Shown: one piece after another, positions 44,721 to 54,465 of the stretch
Layout: every line of letters starts with the position of its first letter
How positions within the stretch are numbered: the first letter of the stretch is position 1
Assembly: GCA_001871905.1 (NCBI GenBank)
Contig: MNUG01000029.1
Coordinates: 1 to 64,000, forward strand
Direction: 5' to 3'
DNA length: 64,000 nt
Source of the DNA: Alphaproteobacteria bacterium CG1_02_46_17
Lineage (GTDB): Bacteria; Pseudomonadota; Alphaproteobacteria; Micavibrionales; Micavibrionaceae
The notes under the pieces: generated by a model
What the model was told of the DNA's origin: nothing
Databases searched by the model: none
Seen by the model: only the letters and a program-made list of their open reading frames with translations
Program-made: the position numbers and the translations under genes

Positions 44721-45650
44721 ATGGAAATTCACATTCATACAACTGTTTCAAGCAATTCCCTGCGTTACTTTGATTATGTTTGTGAAAACTATATCGGATT
44801 GAGCAGTGGCAAACTTCCGGTTATATTCTACGCATATTGCCTTGATAAAGAATCCTATAACGAATTGTCAAAAGACAAGCGCATCCATCAGGCTGTCGGT
44901 CTGGAATTCGGGCGTGGATCAATAGGACACGCCAGATCAATCGACACCGCCATTTCCAACTTCGCGGCAGGCCAGATCAACATCATTTCAGATACCGACA
45001 TTGCCATTCTTGCTCAGGATTGGGATCTGGATTTACAGCAAGCCCTGTGCGGGCCTAATGCGGTCGGTGTTGTTGCAACTAAAATGGAAGGGTTCGGCGG
45101 ATTTAATTGTGGCACTCTTGAAATCCAGCATTACAAGGAAAAACCAACCACCACATGGATGGCTATCTCTCCGCAATTCGACTTCTCGAAACTCACCGTC
45201 ATGCCGGACAAGAAAAATTATATCGACGTGACCAATGAAGAACTGGCCGATCTTTATCAAATTCCAGTCGGTCACAAAGTTTTGAAAGACACAGGCTGGC
45301 AAGTGCCCTCCTATCTGAAAGACAACAACATTCCTTACATCGCAATGGATATTGTCAAACCGACCAGCCCCGAATCCATCGCCCTCAAAGGATGCAACCC
45401 ATACCATGATGAGTTTCATTGGAATGGAAAGCCTTTTCTGGCGCATCAGCGCGGTTCTATGAAACACCGTTTCCGTATTGATCCTTTATCTCAGGATTTT
45501 TACAACGCTTGCGACAAGTTTTTGGATAACCCGTCATGGGCTGTTTTCCCAACCAAAAAAGATAAACAAAAAGCGTTGGTGCAAGACCTAATCAGTCTAG
45601 CCAAGACTCCAGTCCGCATAGCTCGCCGCCTCGTCGCAGGACAAAAGTAA
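44721..45650 (+). CDS. Putative glycosyltransferase-like protein
   Basis: 309 aa. It starts as a GT-A-like fold (IHIHTTVSSNSLRYFDYV), with GHARSIDTAISNF and IISDTDIAILAQDWD providing a DxD-type metal site. No signal or membrane segment; a basic C-terminus (TPVRIARRLVAGQK). It is the third gene of a tightly packed plus-strand trio. Exact family not recognised; a transferase acting on the surface glycan is likely. Confidence 0.6.
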   Translation: MEIHIHTTVSSNSLRYFDYVCENYIGLSSGKLPVIFYAYCLDKESYNELSKDKRIHQAVGLEFGRGSIGHARSIDTAISNFAAGQINIISDTDIAILAQDWDLDLQQALCGPNAVGVVATKMEGFGGFNCGTLEIQHYKEKPTTTWMAISPQFDFSKLTVMPDKKNYIDVTNEELADLYQIPVGHKVLKDTGWQVPSYLKDNNIPYIAMDIVKPTSPESIALKGCNPYHDEFHWNGKPFLAHQRGSMKHRFRIDPLSQDFYNACDKFLDNPSWAVFPTKKDKQKALVQDLISLAKTPVRIARRLVAGQK

Positions 45651-45652
45651 AA

Positions 45653-46660
45653 TTAACTTTTGCGACTGGAAATCCAGCGATGATGGTCACGGCACATCTG
45701 TGATACATCGCGTTTGGCACTCCATCCAAGGAACTGTTCAGCCAATTCGACATTGGCGCACACATGTGCGGCATCCCCGGCGCGGCGCGGCCCGTATTCA
45801 AAGGAGATCTGAACACTGTTGGCTGTTTCATAGGACTTGATCAACGCAACAACGCTCAAGCCCTTCCCCGTTCCGATATTGAGTAAAAACCCGTGATCGA
45901 GAGACAAAAGCCTTTCCAATGCCACGACATGGGCTTCCGCCACATCCATCACATGAATAAAGTCCCGAACGGCTGTGCCGTCTGGTGTGTCGTAATCCTG
46001 ACCATAGACAACCAGCTTTTCAAGCTTGCCAGCAACAACTTGACCCAAGATTGGCATCAGATTATTGGGGCGACCTTTCGGGTTTTCACCAATCAGGCCA
46101 CTTTCATGTGCCCCCACCGGATTGAAATATCGCAAGATAGCGGCATTCAAATCACCGGAAAATTCGACATCACGCAAAATCTGTTCACTGAATAATTTTC
46201 CATGCCCATATGGATTAATCGGCGCCAAGGGTGCATCTTCCTTGTAATATCCGTGGGCATCAGGCGCATAGACTGTGGCGCTGCTGCTAAAAACAAACTT
46301 TGTAACACTCTTATCCTTCATCACATTCAGGATAGAAAATAACCCGTCGAGATTTTCCTCGTAATAAGACAGCGGGTTCTTAACCGAGTCTTCGACAGCC
46401 TTTTTGGCAGCCAGATGAATCACGGCGACAGGTTGATACGCATCAAAAATTTTTGCAACCTCATCCCGGTTGCAAACATCAATCTGGTAGAAAGGCAGGG
46501 GTTTCGAAGACGTAATCTGTTCGATCATTCCGATGGTTTCAGGAAACGCATTCGACAGATCATCAATAATGACAGGTGTATATCCGGATTGAATCAACGC
46601 CACACAAATATGACTGCCGATATATCCCGCCCCACCTGTTACAATTACATTCCTGTTCAT
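45653..46660 (-). CDS. galE: UDP-glucose 4-epimerase
   Basis: 335 aa extended SDR. VTGGAGYIGSHICVAL binds NAD, VIHLAAKKAVEDSVKNPLSYY, FSSSATVYAPDA supplies the catalytic Ser/Thr, and INPYGHGKLFSEQ the Tyr-x-x-x-Lys. DTPDGTAVRDFIHVMDVAEAH is diagnostic of GalE. It converts UDP-Glc/UDP-Gal (or the N-acetyl forms) for the glycan. Convergent with the preceding gene, three bases apart. Confidence 0.93.
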   Translation of the reverse strand: MNRNVIVTGGAGYIGSHICVALIQSGYTPVIIDDLSNAFPETIGMIEQITSSKPLPFYQIDVCNRDEVAKIFDAYQPVAVIHLAAKKAVEDSVKNPLSYYEENLDGLFSILNVMKDKSVTKFVFSSSATVYAPDAHGYYKEDAPLAPINPYGHGKLFSEQILRDVEFSGDLNAAILRYFNPVGAHESGLIGENPKGRPNNLMPILGQVVAGKLEKLVVYGQDYDTPDGTAVRDFIHVMDVAEAHVVALERLLSLDHGFLLNIGTGKGLSVVALIKSYETANSVQISFEYGPRRAGDAAHVCANVELAEQFLGWSAKRDVSQMCRDHHRWISSRKS

Positions 46661-46670
46661 CCCCTACCCC

Positions 46671-48662
46671 TTACTTCAACATGTCACTGATTGTCTGGCG
46701 ATACACATCCAGAATAATCGGTGCTGAAAATTTTTTGCAAACGATACGCCGCGCTTCTTCCTTCATAGCATAGAACCGGTCTTCCGACAAAGACAGGGCT
46801 TTGCCCATTGCTTGCGCTAGAGACTCCGCAGACCTGAGCTCTACCAGAAACCCGTTTACTCCGTCTTCGACCACATCTTTACATCCCGCAACATCTGTCG
46901 CAATCATCGGTCGGCGCAATGCCGCCGATTCAAGCAAGGCCAAGGGGACACCTTCGCGGTAAGACGGCAGAACCGAAAACGCTGCATTAACAATAGAAGG
47001 CCGGACATCCGTTGCAACGCCAAGATAAGTTATCGGGAAATCCCGACAGAGCGTGTCAAATTCATCCCGCGACAGTGCGGCAGGATTATCCATATCCAAA
47101 TCCCCCAACAGATAAAAAATTGCGTCAGGAAAGTTTTGGCGAACAAGTTTGGCTGCTGCAGCATATTCAACAATCCCCTTATCCCGCAAAATACGCGAGA
47201 TCATCAAAAAAGATTGAGGATGGTATGAGGACGCCTGAATTTTTCTATCATCAAAATAATCCGTATCAATCCCCTCGCCTGCCACCATATGAAGTTTTGA
47301 TTTCAAAAACGGGTAGTACCCGCCCAGAACATCGGCATCATCCTGATTGAGCGTCCAGACACGTTTGGCAAATGACAGTCCCGTACTTAAAATCGTCCGC
47401 GCCACTTTTGCTTTCAAACTTTTCTGGATAAAGGCATAACCCAATCCGGTCACCACAGCCAAAGAAGGAATTGCCAGAAATTTAGCCAGAAACGGAACAT
47501 AGGCATTTGGTTTAATGGTATAAGACACCACCAGATCAGGAGAAATCCGTTTCAAAATCCTGTAAAGCTGGAAGACAGATTTTATTTCCTGAAACGGCGC
47601 AACCCCCGCGCGACTTAAAGAAACCGGATAAAACTCGACACCCAGATCCCGCAATGTTTTTTCGGTCTCGACATCAGGCGCCGCCAAACACGATACGCGA
47701 ACCCCATCCTGCATTAATCCGCTGATAATATGTCCCCTGAACCTGACCAGAGATGCAGCGGTGTTGGAGACAAAAACAATATGCGGTGGAAGTTTTTCTT
47801 CCATCTGATCGAGAAACTGCTGCGCCTTATGCCTATCATCATCTATCTTTGACGCAGAAAGTTTTTTATTCCGGTAATAACCCGAGATAAAAGGAAATAA
47901 CTGCGCAACATCAAACAGGGATTTTGCAATAAAAACGCCAACCGATAGAGCCGCATTTTTATAGTTTTTGTGCTGCGTAAAAAAACCGAGCTGGGATTTC
48001 AATGTATGCCGTCGTGCAATTGACGTTTTCTGGTACTGAAATTTTCCTTGTCGATAACACAACACGACATCAGGCAGACAGGCAAATCTGCTTGATTGAT
48101 AGGATCTCAATAACAAATCCTGATCTTCGGCACGCCAGATCTCCGGTAACGCATAACCATATTTCAAAAACCAGTCCCGTTTTCCCATCCATGTTGGATG
48201 CGGCATTGGAAAGTTATTCCATGGCCGACGGGTTATCGTCGCATGATCCGGCGCAAAGGGCAGTAATCCGAAAATTCTGTGCTGGTCATCAAACACCACG
48301 GCACGACCCGCCACAACATCAATATCCAAATGGCGTTCGAGATACGTAACCTGTTTTTGAAAACGATCTGGAAAGGCCAGATCGTCGGCATCCATCCGCG
48401 CAACATATTTCCCACGACACTGCGTCAAAGCTTCATTCAACCGCCGTGGCAAGCCTTGGTTGGTGTGATCTCCCATCACCTTCAAACGTGGGTCGGCAAT
48501 GCCGTCCAGAACGCCCAAAGTTCCGTCGGTTGATCCGTCATTCATGACAATTAATTCAAAATCAGTAAAGCTTTGCTGTAGAATGCTCTGCACTGCCGCC
48601 AGAATAGTGCGTTCATTATTAAAGACTGGCAAAATTACACTGAGCATCAGAGCCATATCCAT
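46671..48662 (-). CDS. Two-domain glycosyltransferase (GT2 fused to GT4)
   Basis: 663 aa from ATG 48662, which overlaps the upstream gene's TGA. Residues 1-230 are family 2 GT-A: SVILPVFNNERTILAAVQSIL, VMNDGSTDGT, GKYVARMDADD. Residues about 290-663 are family 4 GT-B: HIVFVSNTAASLVRFRGHII, VVTGLGYAFIQKSL, ISRILRDKGIVEYAAAAK and the donor site SYREGVPLALLESAALRRP. One polypeptide could add two successive sugars. No membrane segment. Confidence 0.88.
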   Translation of the reverse strand: MDMALMLSVILPVFNNERTILAAVQSILQQSFTDFELIVMNDGSTDGTLGVLDGIADPRLKVMGDHTNQGLPRRLNEALTQCRGKYVARMDADDLAFPDRFQKQVTYLERHLDIDVVAGRAVVFDDQHRIFGLLPFAPDHATITRRPWNNFPMPHPTWMGKRDWFLKYGYALPEIWRAEDQDLLLRSYQSSRFACLPDVVLCYRQGKFQYQKTSIARRHTLKSQLGFFTQHKNYKNAALSVGVFIAKSLFDVAQLFPFISGYYRNKKLSASKIDDDRHKAQQFLDQMEEKLPPHIVFVSNTAASLVRFRGHIISGLMQDGVRVSCLAAPDVETEKTLRDLGVEFYPVSLSRAGVAPFQEIKSVFQLYRILKRISPDLVVSYTIKPNAYVPFLAKFLAIPSLAVVTGLGYAFIQKSLKAKVARTILSTGLSFAKRVWTLNQDDADVLGGYYPFLKSKLHMVAGEGIDTDYFDDRKIQASSYHPQSFLMISRILRDKGIVEYAAAAKLVRQNFPDAIFYLLGDLDMDNPAALSRDEFDTLCRDFPITYLGVATDVRPSIVNAAFSVLPSYREGVPLALLESAALRRPMIATDVAGCKDVVEDGVNGFLVELRSAESLAQAMGKALSLSEDRFYAMKEEARRIVCKKFSAPIILDVYRQTISDMLK

Positions 48663-49762
48663 CACCCCGCACCGGAACATAATTTCGAGAAGATCTCCCT
48701 GTGACGTTGCCCCCAGAAAGATAAATCGAATTTTTCAACGGCACGAGCGCGCGCCGCCAGAGCATATACGTCCCTGTTTGCAATAATAGCTTCCATCCCG
48801 CGAGCGAGATCTTCGGCAGAGGGCACAGGTTGGTCTTCATAGGTTTCAGGAACATTGATCCCGATACCGGCATCCGTCCCGACCAGTTCAGGAACTCCTC
48901 CCGATGCCGAATAAAGAATAGGCAGCCCACAAGACATAGCTTCCAATACCACATTGGGACATGGGTCATTATGTTTGGTCATCAGATAGGCATCAGCCGA
49001 TGCAAAAACATGCGGTGCGGACATCCGGTCATAAGCGCCGGAGAGAATAAAATATTGATCCAGTGCGCGGTCACTGATTTTCCGACGGAAATCCTGTTCC
49101 AGATCAGCGGGCAGAATACCGGAGAAAGACAGTTCAACTTTTAGGCCTTTTTGCCGTGCAATGACCAGAGCATCGAGCGCATTGGTCAAGCGGTAATAGG
49201 TCGAAAGCCCAATATGTCCAGTCACCAAAAAACGAAAGTTTTCGCGTGCAGGATGATTCAAGGGTGGTACAAAATTCTTAGTATCAACCGCGTTATACAG
49301 AATTTCAAAAGATTTTGCGGTCGTCCCCAAAAATTTATCGGCCGATTTTTTACAGAATTCAGACTGGTAAAACACATGGTCGGCCAAATCCAGTGCGCGC
49401 GCCATCCGCGCATTTTCTTCCTGCCAATCCTTTGGATACCATGCCGGATAAAAAACGCCATTTTGATTAATAACAAGTTTAACGCCTTTTGCCTTTATTT
49501 TTTTGATTATCTCTGTTGGCAGATACAAGGCACCAGATGACAAATAAAGAACATTAAAATCAAAACGGTTTTCGGGAAAAATATCCTGCAACAACTTGAC
49601 CTTGACCTGTGGCCCGCCACGATATCCTGCCCGCGCACCACCATAAAAAACCCGCAAGTCATGTTGAGAAGCAGTCAAGGAAGACAGACATATCCCCGCA
49701 TAGGCCGCATAGCCCACGGCCCGCCCATAAAGTTCACGTTTTATCTTTCCCAGCAGGTTCAT
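48662..49762 (-). CDS. Glycosyltransferase family 4
   Basis: 366 aa GT-B. VFYGGARAGYRGGPQVK near the N-terminus is the acceptor loop. FRFLVTGHIGLSTYYRLTNAL and the donor-site segment DPCPNVVLEAMSCGLPILYSASGGVPELVG (the E-x7-E type) are clear. Its stop overlaps the next gene and its start overlaps the previous gene's end, so it is translationally coupled in the minus-strand operon. Confidence 0.87.
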   Translation of the reverse strand: MNLLGKIKRELYGRAVGYAAYAGICLSSLTASQHDLRVFYGGARAGYRGGPQVKVKLLQDIFPENRFDFNVLYLSSGALYLPTEIIKKIKAKGVKLVINQNGVFYPAWYPKDWQEENARMARALDLADHVFYQSEFCKKSADKFLGTTAKSFEILYNAVDTKNFVPPLNHPARENFRFLVTGHIGLSTYYRLTNALDALVIARQKGLKVELSFSGILPADLEQDFRRKISDRALDQYFILSGAYDRMSAPHVFASADAYLMTKHNDPCPNVVLEAMSCGLPILYSASGGVPELVGTDAGIGINVPETYEDQPVPSAEDLARGMEAIIANRDVYALAARARAVEKFDLSFWGQRHREIFSKLCSGAG

Positions 49763-50856
49763 ACCATATCCTTATAAACCAGATCATAATGCGCCCGACC
49801 GATCTTTGACCAGTCATAGTTAAGAATATCTTCCCGCGCCTGATCTGTCACCATACGCATCCTGTCGCGATTGGAACACGCATCAAGAATTTTAAGTGCC
49901 AGTGCCTCGACATCACCAACATCAACCAGAACGCCGTTACGACCGGAAACAATCACATCTTCGGCCATTCCAACTTTAGTGCTTGCCACAAAGACGCCAG
50001 ACGCCATCGCCTCCAATATTCCTTTGGGGCCACCTTCTTCCCGCGACGGATTGATATAGACATCCAGCGGCGCAAAACGCGACGGCAAATCCAGATAGTC
50101 TTCCAGAAATTCATGGGCATAAGGAATACCCTCATCATCAAGATGTTTTTTAACAAACCCGCGCGCAGGCCCCGTAAGCAACACAAAAACCGGAACATCT
50201 TTTGCCAGTCGTTTGGCAACATCAACAAGAACATCCGGCCCCTTAATCAGCTTTGGTTCCATCCCGTCACCCCAGCCAACACCATCCTTTTGGAATGACC
50301 CGATCACTAACTGGTGATCTTTGATACCGTATTTTTCTCGCGCGGCACGACGTTGGGATTCGGAAAAAGGTTTGAACAAATTGCAATCAACACCGATCGG
50401 TATGCGTACCAGTTTCTCGCGTGGCACGCCCCATTCCAGAAGACGGCGTTCAATCAGGCTCGCCGCCGTAATCACTTTGTCCAGATAGGGAAGCCCTTCG
50501 AGAAATTCATCGACATGACGCGCCATTCCAGCATCATCGGATTTTTTCCCGTGAAAAAACGTGCAAACCATCCTGTTCGAGCGCGCCATATGTTTATACC
50601 AGGACACAAATTGAAACTGTGACCCGAAATGCGCGATTTTGTGAGACAGTAAAAATGGATTTTCTTCAACCACGATCAAACTAGGGCTGATCTTATCAAC
50701 CTCCCTAGCCACATAATGACCATCCCATTTGATCGACCAATTTCCCTTTTCAATGATAAAGCGCACCGGATGTTTTGAACTATGCGGCAAATGCATCGCA
50801 TCAGCCATCCGGACAGGCAACGTAGAAAGCGGATATTTGTAACGTGCCAGCCCCAT
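49759..50856 (-). CDS. Glycosyltransferase family 4
   Basis: About 365 aa from ATG 50856; a longer frame to 50907 overlaps the preceding gene. GT-B with VIGSFQKDGVGWGDG, GPDVLVDVAKRLAKD, FVLLTGPARGFVKKH and donor site PSREEGGPKGILEAMASGVFVASTKVGMAED. It overlaps its downstream neighbour by four bases. Confidence 0.87.
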   Translation of the reverse strand: MGLARYKYPLSTLPVRMADAMHLPHSSKHPVRFIIEKGNWSIKWDGHYVAREVDKISPSLIVVEENPFLLSHKIAHFGSQFQFVSWYKHMARSNRMVCTFFHGKKSDDAGMARHVDEFLEGLPYLDKVITAASLIERRLLEWGVPREKLVRIPIGVDCNLFKPFSESQRRAAREKYGIKDHQLVIGSFQKDGVGWGDGMEPKLIKGPDVLVDVAKRLAKDVPVFVLLTGPARGFVKKHLDDEGIPYAHEFLEDYLDLPSRFAPLDVYINPSREEGGPKGILEAMASGVFVASTKVGMAEDVIVSGRNGVLVDVGDVEALALKILDACSNRDRMRMVTDQAREDILNYDWSKIGRAHYDLVYKDMV

Positions 50857-50861
50857 ATCAT

Positions 50862-51884
50862 CTATACCGGAATTTGATTGATTAGAAACAAAGGAATATT
50901 GCGCCATAATTTGCGTTGTGCCGCGATGTCAGATTTTTGCACAAATATCCTGTCAAGAAAAGTAATCCAGTCGGCGACCATACGTTCTGCCGTATGCGGA
51001 TAACCGGAAATTTTCAGACAATAATCCTGATAGTGATCGCGTAGCGCATAAAGCGCAGCCTCGACATCATCGACACCGTTATACCCGACCCCGAATCCGT
51101 CACAATATTCAGGCATACATCCGGAAAGGCGATACACAATCGGCAACCCGCAGCAGGCACCTTCGTTCTGGTGATTGCCCCCCGGTTCGTTAATTGAGCC
51201 AGTCAAATAGGCGTGAAAACCCCGCAAACGGTCGGCCAGAGCTTCCCCATCCAAGGGTGCAATATGATCGATAGCATTGAACCGATACCCATCCGGCAAC
51301 CTGCCGATATAGCTCATCGAAAAATGCGTGGGAAAATCGGCTTGGCCCAGTAACTGGTCAACCCGTTCATACACATCAAATCCCTTGAATCGGTGATATC
51401 CCCAGTGATGAGTGACAAATTTAAGCGGCCCCGTTCCATCCCAAGGCACGAACCCATTGGCGTGAAATATTTTTTGATCGGCCCCGTTCAAAATGACATC
51501 ACATCTGGAATGGTCTTTATTTTTCCAAGCTGGTAAATCCATCAACCAACTACCAACAAAGACTGTGAAATCCGCCGCATAATTGGCACGCAACAGGCGA
51601 TCAGTAATAAATTTTTCGCCTTTGCGTTCATCACATTCGTTGATCCTGTGTACCACAAGTGTTTGGGGATACTTCACCAAATGGCGCAGAATTGCTCCCG
51701 CCCCGAATGTCACATTAGGCGAACGCACTCGCGTTTCCACCATCAAAATCACATCAACGTCAGACGATAGATGATGAACCACAGAGTGTCCGCGAGCCGT
51801 CATCCCTTCGACCAAGGCCTGCACAAAGCGGTTTCCACCACCCCATGGCCCGTCATAAGGTTGTTGGTTAATGGCAATAATCAT
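50862..51884 (-). CDS. Glycosyltransferase family 4-like
   Basis: 340 aa. The N-terminus IIAINQQPYDGPWGGGNRFVQALVEGM is the GT-B acceptor loop. The donor part is modified: YLTGSINEPGGNHQNEGACCGLPIVYRLSGCMPEYC keeps the E-x-x-x-CGLP arrangement in divergent form. It overlaps the ABC transporter stop by four bases. Confidence 0.78.
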   Translation of the reverse strand: MIIAINQQPYDGPWGGGNRFVQALVEGMTARGHSVVHHLSSDVDVILMVETRVRSPNVTFGAGAILRHLVKYPQTLVVHRINECDERKGEKFITDRLLRANYAADFTVFVGSWLMDLPAWKNKDHSRCDVILNGADQKIFHANGFVPWDGTGPLKFVTHHWGYHRFKGFDVYERVDQLLGQADFPTHFSMSYIGRLPDGYRFNAIDHIAPLDGEALADRLRGFHAYLTGSINEPGGNHQNEGACCGLPIVYRLSGCMPEYCDGFGVGYNGVDDVEAALYALRDHYQDYCLKISGYPHTAERMVADWITFLDRIFVQKSDIAAQRKLWRNIPLFLINQIPV

Positions 51885-53542
51885 GGCACAACATCCAACT
51901 TGATATTCACATCAACCTGCAAATCCGGATGTGGACGGTGAGACACAACGACAATGGTCATCTGCCCTTTTAAGGAATTTATGACCCCGACAATACCGGA
52001 CTCGGTGTGTTGATCCAGATTGGCTGTAGCTTCATCCAACAGCAACACAGAGGGCTTTCTCAATAAAGCCCGCGCCAACGCCAAACGTTGTTTTTGCCCC
52101 GCAGATAAACCCTGCCCCTGTTCAGTCAAAATATGATTCAAACCATCTTTGAATTCGAACACAAAATCCGCATGAACCCGCCGCAAGACCTCTTCCAATT
52201 CGGCATCTGTTGAGTGAACGTGACCGGATAATAATTGATCTCGAACGGTTCCGGCAATCAAGAAAGGGTCAGACCCGACATAGGAAATCACCTGATTAAT
52301 CCGCCCATGAATATCCTGCGCCCCACCATCCTGATGCAACAGCGTCAAATGACCTTGCGTAGGAGAAAGCAACCCCAACAACAAATGGAACAGGGTTGTC
52401 TTCCCCGCACCAGACGGCCCGATAATCATGGCAATGGTTCCGGGTTTAATTTCGAAATTCAAATTATGAATGGCGGTTTCCTTGCCATTTGGCCAGACAA
52501 AAGAAAGACCCTCTGCGCGCCACCCCACCAGATGATGATCTTGCCCATCATTTATCAATGCCGTTTTTCCCAGATCGGAACCCGAAATATTCTCGGCCCA
52601 CCATTTATACAGCAAGGAAATGCGAGGGTAATTCAGGCGGAGATTACCGCTTACCCGTGCGAGGTCTGCCAAAACTTGAAACAGCCGCAACACCATATAA
52701 AGATAGGCAATCATGGACGCCGGATTATCAGGAAAATAAATCGACCCTTGAATGGCAATGATGACGACGACCGCCAACCCCAGAACCTGCGGAATGGACG
52801 CCCTCAAATAGGACAAGGCATAGTAACGGATACTGGCTTGCCCATATTGATCGACCTCCCGATTCACATGGGATATTTCCTGATCCATCAGATTATGCAG
52901 CGAAATATAGAGATTGTTCTTAACAGCTCGCGACAGCAGAGAAACCCCATTGGCCAAAGAACCTTGAATTTGTTTTGAATTGCGACTGACAATCCGGTCA
53001 ATGATCATTTGAAGCGGCGCAAACAAAATAATCACCCCGACCACCAGCAAAGTCATCTGAATAGACGACAGCACCAGAACAAGAAATATCCCTCCCATCA
53101 AGATCAGACGAGAAAACACATAAAAAATATTACCAATCGAAACAGCCGCACCAATCACAATATCATTGAAATAGGACATCACCTGACCAATTTCCTGACC
53201 ACCATGCATGATCGCCCATCGCGAGAGCATATGACGTTTTTCTGTTTCAACCTGAATCTGGCATTTTCCGGCATAATAGCCATTTGCCCAGATCGTCAAT
53301 GCCCGCAACAGTCCGGCCAGAACCAGCAATACGCCTTCTATATAGGGTGAATGCAAATCAATCCCCAAAGGCATTGTGCCACCTGTCTTCACCAATCCGG
53401 TCGCCATAAAAAACCGTTGGGTTAACATCGCAATCGCCAGATCAAAAAAGAACGAGACAAACCCGAGCACAACAACGATCAAACCGTACGCAACAGTATG
53501 ACTTCCGATAAAGTCGAACATTTTAGATAGTTGCGTTTTCAC
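51881..53542 (-). CDS. ABC transporter, fused membrane and ATPase domains (glycan flippase-like)
   Basis: 553 aa half-transporter. Residues 1-310 carry about six transmembrane helices. The ATPase follows: Walker A IIGPSGAGKTTLFHLL, signature LSAGQKQRLALARALL, Walker B SVLLLDEATANLD and the H-loop VVVSHRPH. Its place inside a glycosyltransferase operon suggests flipping of a lipid-linked oligosaccharide, as PglK/MsbA relatives do; a peptide or lipid exporter is possible. Confidence 0.85.
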   Translation of the reverse strand: MKTQLSKMFDFIGSHTVAYGLIVVVLGFVSFFFDLAIAMLTQRFFMATGLVKTGGTMPLGIDLHSPYIEGVLLVLAGLLRALTIWANGYYAGKCQIQVETEKRHMLSRWAIMHGGQEIGQVMSYFNDIVIGAAVSIGNIFYVFSRLILMGGIFLVLVLSSIQMTLLVVGVIILFAPLQMIIDRIVSRNSKQIQGSLANGVSLLSRAVKNNLYISLHNLMDQEISHVNREVDQYGQASIRYYALSYLRASIPQVLGLAVVVIIAIQGSIYFPDNPASMIAYLYMVLRLFQVLADLARVSGNLRLNYPRISLLYKWWAENISGSDLGKTALINDGQDHHLVGWRAEGLSFVWPNGKETAIHNLNFEIKPGTIAMIIGPSGAGKTTLFHLLLGLLSPTQGHLTLLHQDGGAQDIHGRINQVISYVGSDPFLIAGTVRDQLLSGHVHSTDAELEEVLRRVHADFVFEFKDGLNHILTEQGQGLSAGQKQRLALARALLRKPSVLLLDEATANLDQHTESGIVGVINSLKGQMTIVVVSHRPHPDLQVDVNIKLDVVP

Positions 53543-54465
53543 TAATTCGACTCCATAGCACGAACAATTGTCATCCAGTCATTCCGTTCAAACATTTTCT
53601 TGGCAGATGTCCGCATCCGCTCATTCCGTTCATCCGGATTCATATTCTGGATTTGTGCGATAATATCAGGAACATCGGAAACCTTGCGATAGGTGAAAAT
53701 AGTCGGCAATTCATCAATCCCGTAGGCATATGCTTCATCTTCATGATCGCGGATAGCAAAGGAACCGCGCGCAGCAGCCTCCGTATCCTTGATCCATAAG
53801 GCATTGCGCGGAATAACCTGCCCCTCGACCGTCCACGGCGCATCTTCGGTATGGATATAAATCTGCATATCATGAAGGGCTTCGAGAAACTGGTGATAGG
53901 GGCGCGATTTGATAAATTCGACATTCAACCCGTAACCTGCCAGCTCATCATAAAATTTCTTACGGTGCGGATGAAGCGTCCCCTGAAACGCCAGATGGTG
54001 ATGGCGGTTTTCCCATGTCGGGCCAGCATCACAATAACGTTGCAACATCCCCATCCGGACAAAAGTTGCAGGAACACCGCGCGCCTTACAAAAATCCGTC
54101 CACCATCTTGTGGTGAGAAAAAAAGATACAACATTTAATTTTTCAAGGATGCGCGCATAAGCACCTTTCCACGGCGAATCATCCATGTAAGCCTGCCAGA
54201 CATCTTGTTCGTAGATATAAAGTTGCCCCCCCCCCATAAAACGGGAAATAATATTCAAATTATCGTCAAGGGTTCGCAACTTCAAAACACTTAAAACCTT
54301 GTCATACGATTTGGGATTGGCCCATGGCAGATATTTTATTTCCTTGAGGGTAATCATCCGCACATCATATTCTTGCTCTAACACCTCGGCCAACTGGCTT
54401 TGGTAACAATTTTCGCGGATATAGCTGCGCGCATCGACCAACAGGAGTAAACTTTTCTTTTTCAT
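53542..54465 (-). CDS. Glycosyltransferase-like protein with internal G10 tract
   Basis: 307 aa. SLLLLVDARSYIRENCYQSQLAEVLEQ at the start and HHHLAFQGTLHPHRKKFYDEL plus YIHTEDAPWTVEGQVIPRNALWIKDTEAAARG in the C-terminal half resemble a degenerate family 1/4 GT-B enzyme. A run of ten G on the coding strand (54226-54235) encodes the Gly-Gly-Gly after Phe-Met near residue 79. In this sequence the frame is intact. Gain or loss of one base would truncate the protein after about 80 residues. Confidence 0.7.
   Translation of the reverse strand: MKKKSLLLLVDARSYIRENCYQSQLAEVLEQEYDVRMITLKEIKYLPWANPKSYDKVLSVLKLRTLDDNLNIISRFMGGGQLYIYEQDVWQAYMDDSPWKGAYARILEKLNVVSFFLTTRWWTDFCKARGVPATFVRMGMLQRYCDAGPTWENRHHHLAFQGTLHPHRKKFYDELAGYGLNVEFIKSRPYHQFLEALHDMQIYIHTEDAPWTVEGQVIPRNALWIKDTEAAARGSFAIRDHEDEAYAYGIDELPTIFTYRKVSDVPDIIAQIQNMNPDERNERMRTSAKKMFERNDWMTIVRAMESN
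54226..54235 (-). repeat. Homopolymer G10 tract inside a coding region
   Basis: Ten consecutive C on the plus strand (G on the coding strand), by far the longest G/C run I see in the window. It sits within the first third of the gene, where slippage gives an early frameshift. Such tracts in surface-glycan genes are classic phase-variation switches. Confidence 0.8.
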
